From Candidatus Nomurabacteria bacterium (lineage in GTDB: Bacteria > Patescibacteriota > Minisyncoccia > Phycocordibacterales > UBA9973), in contig CALRFC010000024.1 in the NCBI GenBank assembly GCA_943356395.1, forward strand, positions 2,730-10,432: 7,703 nt of DNA, read 5' to 3'. The notes below the pieces were generated by a model, which worked only from the letters and a program-made list of their open reading frames with translations, ran no database searches and was not told the origin of the DNA. Positions 1 through 5,847 of this stretch are shown piece by piece. Position numbers and translations under genes: made by a program. Numbering within the stretch: the stretch's first letter is position 1; every line of letters begins with the position of its first letter.

Positions 1-2
1 AT

Positions 3-671
3 ATCCGCTCCGAATCCGATGTGCTTGCGGAAAAAGATACGAAAGACAGCTTCACCGATCTCGTGAATTCGGCAAACACCTTGACGACGCAATGCCTGCT
101 CGATCGGAGCGACGCGACATACGCGGGGCCGACCGCGACCCGCGGCTATATGGATCTCCAAAATCTTCTATTCGCACAAAAAGCCGCTTTTAAGCGCTGG
201 AGAATGGGCGCAGTTGGTCCGTTTAGTTCTGGCTACATCTACGATCACTTCGGATTCCCGCCGGTCGATTCGTTCTGGCCGGAAACTGCTGGGGACACAG
301 CGACGGCTCCTGTGCCGATCTTTACGACCGAGGAACAAAAAAGGATCGATGATCATTGCGCAGCGCTCCAGCTCGACGCAATTCACACCCCGCCGCCAAG
401 TGGTCTCACATATGGAATCGATCAAGTAAAGGAGGGCCTCGGCAATGGGGAGTACGATAATATTTTTAAGCAATTCAATGAAGAAACGGGCTTGAATCTT
501 AAATTCAGCAATCCTGCATATGAGATGGATCCGGTAAACTACCAAAATACAAACTTCGATTCTTATCCGAATAACACCCTTCTTAAGGGCCACGGAGCCA
601 TTTACAATGATTGCGAAACGCGCATGAAGTACCAGTTCCAAAATCTCGAAGGAATCTTCAATATCAGATAA
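3..671 (+). CDS. Unrecognised protein, 3' part of a gene that enters from the left edge
   Basis: The frame is open from the window edge to the TAA at 669-671. A GTG at 21 could be read as a start, but six sense codons precede it without a stop and no ribosome binding site is seen, so I treat the gene as 5'-truncated. About 222 residues are visible. The part is soluble-looking: there is no membrane segment, it is rich in Asn, Asp, Tyr and Pro, and it has three cysteines (in TTQCLL, DDHCAA and YNDCET). I recognise no family or catalytic motif. Its place ahead of a VirB6-like gene on the same strand makes a part in the same envelope apparatus possible, for example an exported or surface protein whose signal sequence lies outside the window, but this is only inference from position. 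The reading frame is secure; the function is unknown. Confidence 0.75.
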   Translation: MRSESDVLAEKDTKDSFTDLVNSANTLTTQCLLDRSDATYAGPTATRGYMDLQNLLFAQKAAFKRWRMGAVGPFSSGYIYDHFGFPPVDSFWPETAGDTATAPVPIFTTEEQKRIDDHCAALQLDAIHTPPPSGLTYGIDQVKEGLGNGEYDNIFKQFNEETGLNLKFSNPAYEMDPVNYQNTNFDSYPNNTLLKGHGAIYNDCETRMKYQFQNLEGIFNIR

Positions 672-707
672 AGATTATTGGGGGAATCTTAGTAAAAAAT
701 GTGGCTT

Positions 708-741
708 ACCTACAATTCTGACGGCCGTCAGAATTGTAGGT
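708..741. repeat. Perfect 34-bp palindrome in the junction before the VirB6-like gene
   Basis: The half-site ACCTACAATTCTGACGG is followed directly by its exact reverse complement, centred on GGCC at 723-726. In RNA, two G-U pairs and one C-G pair (705-707 with 742-744) extend the stem further. No T-run follows on the plus strand, so it is not a classic terminator for the upstream gene; on the minus strand a T6 run lies a few bases past the stem. It could be an mRNA 3'-end stabilising hairpin, a protein-binding site or a scattered genomic repeat. Confidence 0.9.
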
Positions 742-752
742 GGGGGGAAGTA

Positions 753-781
753 AATCTTGTTTGTAAAGTAAGATTCTTTTT
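753..781 (+). terminator. Weak AT-rich hairpin with T-run, possible terminator of the upstream gene
   Basis: AATCTT at 753-758 pairs with AAGATT at 770-775, extended by two G-U and two A-T pairs around a three-base loop, and is followed by CTTTTT. The stem is weak and AT-rich, so termination is plausible rather than convincing. It lies about 80 bases after the stop at 671 and just before the promoter of the next gene. Confidence 0.3.
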
Positions 782-817
782 GAAAATGTGACTTGCTTCG
801 TGTCTTAAAGCGCATCG

Positions 818-828
818 TATGCTAAAAT
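818..828 (+). promoter_or_regulatory. Possible -10 region of the VirB6-like gene
   Basis: The stretch TATGCTAAAAT contains TATGCT (818-823) and TAAAAT (823-828) and resembles the ATGCTATACT and ATGCTACACT boxes ahead of two other genes in this window. A TTGCTT at 793-798 could be a loose -35 for the first box, with a 19-base spacer. If TAAAAT is the true box, it overlaps the ATG at 827 and translation would have to start further on, for instance at GTG 854. Confidence 0.35.
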
Positions 829-3800
829 GAACGGGTATCTTCCGCATATTTTTGTGAAATTTCTCATTAGAAAAAAGTGTGTTCTAAAATTTCTAACCGT
901 TGCTTTCGCCACAGGGTTGTTTCTTTTGCCTCTGGGATTAAATGGAAAAACAAACATTGCCCGCGCTACGGTCTGGGATGCGCAAGATGCTTTCAGTACA
1001 ACGAATTTTTATTTGGATCAGGGATATATAATATATTCAACAACATATACATCAAACGATATACGGATAGATCCCGACAAAACAGTCCCTCACGATACAT
1101 CCGTAATGTTTCAAATAGATTTTTCCGCAAAAACAGATAATCAAAATTATAGTGCACACGATGGGAACGGAGACGGGCATTGGGATCTTAAATTTGTTGA
1201 TCCCGCAATTCCTGAAAATCAAGTGGCGCCAATTTTCGGAGGACCGAATCCGAAAGTAGAGAACTATGTCGGAGCACATCCGAAGTATCCTCTTGATGCA
1301 ATCGGTTCATTGATTTATCTCGGCTCGTGGGATGCTTTTTTCGGCGATGATGAGACGCTACACAAAACTGCTGTAAAAAATGATGAATTCGTACCCTTGC
1401 GCGACGACGGATCCATTATCGACCTTAAAAATGACACCATTTTCTCAAGTTATATAGAAAAGGATGCGAGCGGGAAGATAGACCACAGCCAAACCAGAGG
1501 TGCGTTCATACAGTACACGAAAAAAAAGCTGGATCCGAGCAAAGATACGAATTCTTCCGTGAGATTGCCGTGGGAATATTTTGGACAGGAAGATGTGGAT
1601 TGGAAATATGTAGATTTGAGCAAGGAAATACTCGACAACAACGCTTTGGGAAAAGGCAACTCTATTTCTATTTCCAAAATAGTGACCGGTTTGGAACCGA
1701 GTACCGAATATTGGGCTAGAATCATTTTGGAAGAAAACGGTTCTGGTGATGATAGTGTCCAAAGCTATAAAATACTTCACTTTGAAACCCTTCCTGCGGG
1801 AACAGTAAGCCCACCTTTCGATCCGACAGTAACCACGAGCATAGCCGATCCTAGCGAGACCCACAATTATCCGGAGTGTACTTTCAATCCTTGGAGCCAA
1901 GGAGGCGATACTGGCCACGCAAGCTTTACCGGATGCTTGGTTATTGCCATAGAGTTTGTCGTCGTTACTGTACCGCAATTCTTTGTATCGCTTGCCGCAA
2001 ATTTCTTGGACTTGTTCATGGATTATTCTCTCAACTCTGCCAATTACATGACTGCAGCTGGTGGGTTTGTTGAAGCCGGATGGGGACTCGCGCGGGATCT
2101 CGTGAATATCCTTTTCATATTTGTCATCCTCTACATCGCGATCGCAACCATCCTCGATCTCGGCGGCATAAACTGGAAGAAGCAGATCGGCACGCTCATC
2201 ATCGTCGGGCTTCTCATTAATTTCAGCTTGTTCTTCGGGAAAGTGATCATCGACAGCTCGAATATCCTTGCAAATATATTCTATTCGCAAGTAAACGCGA
2301 CCAGTCCAGAAAATGCCGGCGGCGGCACCGGATTGAAACACATATCACTTGCAATCGCGGGGAAGATAAATCCTCAAATCGCATTGAACATATCCGGCAT
2401 CAAATACAGTGATGGAAAATATGCAGTGATTTCAATCGTGACCGGTCTTGTTCTTATTTCTCTCATCTTCGTGTTCTTTTCCGTGGCATTTCTTTTTGTC
2501 GGGCGCGTCATCGGTTTGATGCTCCTTATGATCGTCGCACCAGTTGCATTTGTCACCCTGATCCTGCCTGGAGGAGCGCAGAGCTGGAAATATGTCGGAT
2601 TCAAAGATTGGCTTTCAAAGATTGCTAGTTATTCCTTTGTCGCTCCTGTGTTCCTTTTTTTCCTGTATCTGATCGTTGCGTTTTTGAATACTCCGATTGT
2701 GGACGGAATACATAAGATACAAGCGAGTGGGTCAGGTGATCAATCGTGGATTTGGTCCGTTCTTGCTGCTTGTGCCCCGATCGTTCTCGTTTATATCCTG
2801 ATCCAAAAAGCTCAAGAAATTGCTATCGGCATGGCTGGCGAAGCCGGCGCGCAGGCAAGCAAGCTCGGCGGAAAATTGGTGTACGGCGGAGCGGGTTGGG
2901 TTGGTCGTCGAACAATCGGACGCGTGGGAAGCATTCTGGAAAAGAGCGGTTGGTTAAAACGACAAGAAACGCTTGGGGGTATCGGCGGATTCGCGGCAAA
3001 ATGGGCGCGCAGCAAGGGCATGCAAATCTCTAAAGGAACTTGGGATCTTCGCGGAGCCGGCAAGACACTGCTCGGTGATTACACCGGCACGTCTATGGAC
3101 AAAGTGGTAGGCGCCGGATCGAAAGACACATACAAATCATTGCGTGATAAATTGCAGAAAAAAGAAGAGGATCGCGCGAAGGGAATCAAGGTTGGCGCGG
3201 GAGACAACTTGCAAAGAGAGTATCAGCGTCAAAGACGAATTGTGGCAAATTGGGAAACTATTCAACAAACAAGAGCACTTAATGCCGCTGAAATGGGAGC
3301 TTTATATGCAGCAAGAACTAGTATGCGTAATTTAAAAGAGGTTGAGATTCCAAAGGAAAACTTCATCCGGACAAACCGTTATGCAGAAACAGTCAACAAA
3401 GATTCCATCTATGGCGCAATGATGGGAGGAAAACACGAAACGGCCGACAAGATTCGAAAAACTCTTAACAAAAAAGGCAAGATAGACGGAGAAAAATCTA
3501 CAGCGGAAAAGATAAAAGACCTGTTAAAAGAAGAGCCGACAATTCCTCCGACTGGCGGCGGAGGGGCAGGGGGATCTGGTGGTGCGACAGGAGGTGGCAG
3601 TGGGGCAAGTTCGGGTGGAGCAGCTGGGGGAAGCGCTAGTGGTGGATCCACGGCTGGTACGACAAACCAGACATCAACAAATCCAACGGCCGGACTTTTC
3701 ACAAGCGATACGACATTCGGAAAACCAGAAAAATCTGAAGAAGAATCTACTGAAGATATTAGAGACAGGGAGTTGATCCAAGAAGAAATAGGCGCATTCA

Positions 3801-4291
3801 AGCAAAAAGAAAATGAGCAAAATGGTCCGATAAATCTGAACGCCGACAATGTGAATGTAATCACGAATAGTGCGGAAGTTGGAACGCAAAATGCGAATGT
3901 GAGCGCTCAAAATATTTCGGGTAGTTCTTCGGGCGCGCGAGAAACAAATGCACCGGTTAATCTACCCCAATTCGAAAGCACGAGCTCTGGTGTAAACCAG
4001 TTCAACTACACGGCTTCAAGCACAAGCAAACAATCTCCTACAAAAGAGGAGACTAGCGAATCAATCCGCGAAAAAGCCGGAAACATGAGCGCGGAAGAAT
4101 ACAGGAAAGCGTTCGAGGCGATGACCGGAAAGGCATCGAGCGGTAAGCCCGAGGCGAAAGTCATTCCGATAAATATAAAAGAGCGTGTAGGGAACAGCGA
4201 ACAGGGAACAGGGAACTTAAATAAAGAAGCTGTTGTGATTCCTATAACACCAAGAAATACTGGAGATGGTGGAGTAAGCAAAGCGGCGTAA
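827..4291 (+). CDS. VirB6/TrbL-like polytopic membrane protein with an exported N-terminal domain
   Basis: This is a 1154-residue protein, several times the usual few hundred residues of VirB6. Residues about 10-45 form a signal peptide: basic RKK, a hydrophobic core, then an ARA-type cleavage site. Residues about 46-365 look exported and hold a DGNGDGHWD calcium-type loop (112-120) and a fibronectin-III-like end (LEPSTEYWARI near 289, HFETLP near 320). About seven membrane segments follow (367-400, 421-445, 454-476, two in 532-583, 598-628, 641-663), with the APVAF...ILPG and W-containing loop I associate with VirB6/TrbL-type proteins. The tail (664-1154) is basic, then has a Gly/Ser linker (909-945) and an Asn/Ser-rich end, probably cytosolic. 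Known role of the family: inner-membrane channel of type IV secretion. ATG 827 is used, but GTG 854 would give a neater signal peptide (KFLIRKK) and avoid the -10 box. No ribosome binding site is seen. Confidence 0.85.
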   Translation: MNGYLPHIFVKFLIRKKCVLKFLTVAFATGLFLLPLGLNGKTNIARATVWDAQDAFSTTNFYLDQGYIIYSTTYTSNDIRIDPDKTVPHDTSVMFQIDFSAKTDNQNYSAHDGNGDGHWDLKFVDPAIPENQVAPIFGGPNPKVENYVGAHPKYPLDAIGSLIYLGSWDAFFGDDETLHKTAVKNDEFVPLRDDGSIIDLKNDTIFSSYIEKDASGKIDHSQTRGAFIQYTKKKLDPSKDTNSSVRLPWEYFGQEDVDWKYVDLSKEILDNNALGKGNSISISKIVTGLEPSTEYWARIILEENGSGDDSVQSYKILHFETLPAGTVSPPFDPTVTTSIADPSETHNYPECTFNPWSQGGDTGHASFTGCLVIAIEFVVVTVPQFFVSLAANFLDLFMDYSLNSANYMTAAGGFVEAGWGLARDLVNILFIFVILYIAIATILDLGGINWKKQIGTLIIVGLLINFSLFFGKVIIDSSNILANIFYSQVNATSPENAGGGTGLKHISLAIAGKINPQIALNISGIKYSDGKYAVISIVTGLVLISLIFVFFSVAFLFVGRVIGLMLLMIVAPVAFVTLILPGGAQSWKYVGFKDWLSKIASYSFVAPVFLFFLYLIVAFLNTPIVDGIHKIQASGSGDQSWIWSVLAACAPIVLVYILIQKAQEIAIGMAGEAGAQASKLGGKLVYGGAGWVGRRTIGRVGSILEKSGWLKRQETLGGIGGFAAKWARSKGMQISKGTWDLRGAGKTLLGDYTGTSMDKVVGAGSKDTYKSLRDKLQKKEEDRAKGIKVGAGDNLQREYQRQRRIVANWETIQQTRALNAAEMGALYAARTSMRNLKEVEIPKENFIRTNRYAETVNKDSIYGAMMGGKHETADKIRKTLNKKGKIDGEKSTAEKIKDLLKEEPTIPPTGGGGAGGSGGATGGGSGASSGGAAGGSASGGSTAGTTNQTSTNPTAGLFTSDTTFGKPEKSEEESTEDIRDRELIQEEIGAFKQKENEQNGPINLNADNVNVITNSAEVGTQNANVSAQNISGSSSGARETNAPVNLPQFESTSSGVNQFNYTASSTSKQSPTKEETSESIREKAGNMSAEEYRKAFEAMTGKASSGKPEAKVIPINIKERVGNSEQGTGNLNKEAVVIPITPRNTGDGGVSKAA
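4190..4216 (+). repeat. GAACAGG tandem repeat inside the 3' end of the VirB6-like gene
   Basis: Three and a half copies of a 7-base unit (GAACAGC, GAACAGG, GAACAGG, GAAC) lie in frame and are read as VGNSEQGTGN near residues 1121-1130. Arrays of this unit look like intergenic low-complexity spacers, so the last 35 or so residues of the protein may have been added by a repeat spreading into the gene end. Confidence 0.75.
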
Positions 4292-4297
4292 AGAACA

Positions 4298-4396
4298 CAG
4301 CTTCTTGCTTTTAGCTTTCTGCCCGCCCGGATGAATCCGTTCGGACGGGCTGTTAGCTTGAATCGAATCAAATTAAAAGCTGGAAGCAAACAGCTG
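4298..4396. repeat. Imperfect inverted repeat enclosing a GC-rich hairpin
   Basis: The outer arms 4298-4318 and 4376-4396 are inverted copies matching at 17 of 21 bases, built from AGCTT/AAGC-type units; further such units (GCTGAAAGC, AGGAAGC) continue to 4408. Between them, GCCCGCCCGG at 4321-4330 pairs, with one mismatch, with the CGGACGGGC ending at 4350. No T-run follows the inner hairpin. The block fills the 145-base junction after the VirB6-like stop and may act as an mRNA 3'-end structure, or be the scar of a repeat-bounded insertion. Confidence 0.7.
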
Positions 4397-4424
4397 AAAG
4401 CAGGAAGCACGCATATCTTCATGC

Positions 4425-4430
4425 TATACT
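4425..4430 (+). promoter_or_regulatory. -10 box (TATACT) placed for a leaderless transcript
   Basis: TATACT ends exactly six bases before the ATG at 4437, so transcription would begin at or next to the start codon. No purine-rich ribosome binding site lies between, and no good -35 is visible. The spacing equals that of the two TATAAT boxes at 5777-5782 and 5836-5841. Confidence 0.55.
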
Positions 4431-4436
4431 TGCACT

Positions 4437-5093
4437 ATGGACACTGACACTCAAAAACTCATACAGGATCAGATTGCCAAGCTCCCGCCGGAAATAAAGG
4501 AGGTTCTTTCGAAAGCGGACTGGAGCGCAAAGATGACGGAAATCGGAAAAAAGTACCAGCTTCATCTCGATCAGTTGGGCGCTTTCCAGACGGAAACGAT
4601 GCTCGTTCTGATCGGACTCACGCATCCCAATCAATACATGGAAGAATTGAAAAAGCATTTGAATGTGAGCGAAGGATTGGCAACCACGCTCGCCGGTGAA
4701 GTCAATGAGCAAATACTGAAGGGCGTCCGGCAGAAACTGATCGAAACATACAACAGCGGGGAATTGGAAAACAAGCCGGCAGCGGCAGAGAGCGAAAGCG
4801 AGCTTTCCACCATCGAAGAGGGCGTCTTGAAGAAGTCCGACATCGAGATCGACAAGCCGAAGATGGAATTGCGCGCGCCGTCGATCGTCGAGACTGACCG
4901 CACGAAGCTCCTGACAGAGATAGAGAACCCGCCGGCGTCGCGCTCGATCCCGCTCCGCGCCATCCCGATGAAGCCGGCGAGCGAGACAGCTCCCGCGCCG
5001 GTGTTTAAAGAAAAAATCCAACCTGCTCAAAATATCGCCAATCAACCAACGCCATTAAAACAATCTGATCCTTATAGAGAAATGCCGATTTAG
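4437..5093 (+). CDS. Conserved soluble protein of a CPR type IV secretion locus, function unknown
   Basis: This is a 218-residue protein with no signal peptide or membrane segment. Residues 1-101 look like a compact helical domain: LPPEIKEVL (16-24), W29, KYQLHLDQLGAF (39-50), a hydrophobic LVLIGL helix with HPNQYMEEL, then EVNEQILKGVRQKL (to 101). I have an impression of having seen this pattern in CPR proteins near PrgI/VirB4 genes, but cannot name a domain. Residues 102-218 are rich in Glu, Pro, Ala and Lys and probably disordered, ending PYREMPI. The start follows the TATACT box at six bases, with no ribosome binding site. The gene lies 145 bases after the VirB6-like gene on the same strand and ends six bases before a strong terminator, so it seems a separate unit. 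An adaptor or assembly factor is possible but unproven. Confidence 0.8.
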   Translation: MDTDTQKLIQDQIAKLPPEIKEVLSKADWSAKMTEIGKKYQLHLDQLGAFQTETMLVLIGLTHPNQYMEELKKHLNVSEGLATTLAGEVNEQILKGVRQKLIETYNSGELENKPAAAESESELSTIEEGVLKKSDIEIDKPKMELRAPSIVETDRTKLLTEIENPPASRSIPLRAIPMKPASETAPAPVFKEKIQPAQNIANQPTPLKQSDPYREMPI

Positions 5094-5098
5094 AAATT

Positions 5099-5126
5099 AA
5101 AAAACCAGTTTGAGACTGGTTTTTTT
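5099..5126. terminator. Strong bidirectional rho-independent terminator
   Basis: An 11-base-pair stem (AAAAAACCAGT at 5099-5109 with its complement at 5115-5125) closes a TTGAG loop, with T-runs on both strands. It begins six bases after the TAG at 5091-5093. It sits between convergent transcription units, so it can end both the plus-strand gene and transcripts running leftward from the PrgI gene. Confidence 0.9.
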
Positions 5127-5142
5127 AATAAATGTCTAATAT

Positions 5143-5343
5143 CTAATTTCTAATGTCTAAAGAATTCTTTTTTGATTTGATAATAATGGCTACAAATATT
5201 TTTTTAAGTTCTTCATCCTCCTTAAAAAGATGGATCAAATCAATATTATCTTTTTCTGTTTCAATAAGGAGTTTGAGCCAGTATTCTGTTTCTTGAGCTT
5301 CTTTCTTTTAAATCATAGTCTTTGCGTTTTCTTTGTTAGACAT
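5143..5343 (-). pseudogene. Remnant of a four-helix-bundle (S23/IVS type) protein gene
   Basis: Read leftward from the ATG at 5343, the frame gives MSNKENAKTMI, an in-frame TAA at 5308-5310, then 54 codons to TAG at 5143-5145. The part after the TAA includes KKEAQETEYWLKLLIET and EELKKIFVAIIIKS, which matches the C-terminal half of the four-helix-bundle family, where KEA-ETEYWL and a closing ELxKI-IIKxxK helix are typical. The N-terminal half, with the family's IRRAA-SI-SNIAEG signature, is absent. So the gene is both truncated and interrupted, and no stable product is expected. The final codons and stop lie in the left arm of the bounding inverted repeat, so gene and repeat overlap. It lies 25 bases beyond the PrgI stop on the same strand. 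It is AT-rich compared with the secretion genes. Confidence 0.8.
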
Positions 5344-5353
5344 TAGAAATTAG
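5143..5353. repeat. 18-bp perfect inverted repeat bounding a decayed four-helix-bundle gene
   Basis: CTAATTTCTAATGTCTAA at 5143-5160 recurs exactly inverted at 5336-5353. The left arm is part of a longer run of TCTAAT-type units starting near 5131. The 175 bases between the arms carry the C-terminal half of a four-helix-bundle gene on the minus strand. The arrangement parallels the intact cassette at 6494-6940, but the repeat sequence is unrelated. Confidence 0.9.
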
Positions 5354-5368
5354 TTCTTGGATATTGAA

Positions 5369-5770
5369 TCATTTTTTATTGACATCTAGCACATCCAAAC
5401 TCCACGCCAAGTCTTTGAGCTTGGAATCGGAGAGGCGCGGGACGAGCGATTCCGTTTCCGGTTCTTCTCCTTTGGCTTCCGCCTTTTTTTTCTTTCCGCG
5501 CTTCCAGATATAGAGCTTGTTCTGGAGCGCATAGCCGAGCCACGCCTGCACGATGAAGATGAACGGCTTGTTGTTTATCTTGTAGAATGTCAGTGCCAAG
5601 GAAAAAGCCGCGACGGCGAGCATGATCGGCACGGCGATCAAAAAAGGCAGGAGCTTGTAGAGGATGAAGCAGAGCCCCGCGCCGCCGACCAGATAGATGA
5701 ATTGCTTGAAGGTGAACGGCCCGAAAATCTTGTCTTCAATGTCGATGAATTGAGGGACTTGGAATTGCAT
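5369..5770 (-). CDS. PrgI family protein, small inner-membrane part of the secretion apparatus
   Basis: This 133-residue protein begins MQFQVPQFIDIEDKIFGPFT, the typical PrgI-family opening (VPQFI, EDKIFGP-T, QF). Two membrane helices follow (about 23-39 and 42-62), then a short loop and the WLGYALQNKLYIWKR segment, a Lys-rich stretch (90-100) and an acidic to mixed tail. PrgI proteins lie beside VirB4-type ATPases in Gram-positive and CPR type IV secretion loci and are thought to link the motor to the membrane. I choose the ATG at 5770: TATAAT at 5777-5782 ends six bases ahead of it, and the in-frame codons further upstream (to 5806) come from the promoter repeat. The gene is divergent from the VirB4-N-like gene, with 77 bases between the starts. 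The bidirectional terminator at 5099-5126 would end leftward transcription. Confidence 0.9.
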   Translation of the reverse strand: MQFQVPQFIDIEDKIFGPFTFKQFIYLVGGAGLCFILYKLLPFLIAVPIMLAVAAFSLALTFYKINNKPFIFIVQAWLGYALQNKLYIWKRGKKKKAEAKGEEPETESLVPRLSDSKLKDLAWSLDVLDVNKK

Positions 5771-5776
5771 ACACTC

Positions 5777-5782
5777 ATTATA
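5777..5782 (-). promoter_or_regulatory. TATAAT -10 box of the PrgI gene, leaderless spacing
   Basis: On the minus strand a perfect TATAAT consensus is followed by GAGTGT and then the ATG at 5770. The start of transcription should fall at or next to the start codon. There is no ribosome binding site and no clear -35 element. Confidence 0.65.
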
Positions 5783-5835
5783 CATAAAACATGAATCGTG
5801 GAACATACATGTTTTATGTTTTATGTTTTATGTTC

Positions 5836-5841
5836 TATAAT
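5836..5841 (+). promoter_or_regulatory. TATAAT -10 box of the VirB4-N-like gene, leaderless spacing
   Basis: A perfect TATAAT is followed by GAATGT and then the ATG at 5848. The upstream -35 position falls in the TTTTATG tandem repeat and has no TTGACA-like element, so changes in repeat number would shift what sits at -35. Confidence 0.65.
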
Positions 5842-5847
5842 GAATGT

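Noticed and set aside
1445..2341. A 298-codon minus-strand open frame inside the VirB6-like gene
   Set aside because: It is antisense to the signal, FN3-like and membrane parts that read well on the plus strand; no promoter or family pattern is seen.
4321..4350. GC-rich hairpin as a rho-independent terminator of the VirB6-like gene
   Set aside because: No T-run follows on either strand, so I list it as part of a repeat only.
5771..5806. N-terminal extension of PrgI from the ATG at 5806
   Set aside because: The twelve extra residues are encoded by the mirrored promoter repeat, and the PrgI opening VPQFI starts right after the ATG at 5770.
5791..5847. N-terminal extension of the VirB4-N-like protein from ATG 5791
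   Set aside because: The extra 19 codons come from the TTTTATG repeat and the -10 box, giving a low-complexity Phe/Tyr/Met/Cys text.
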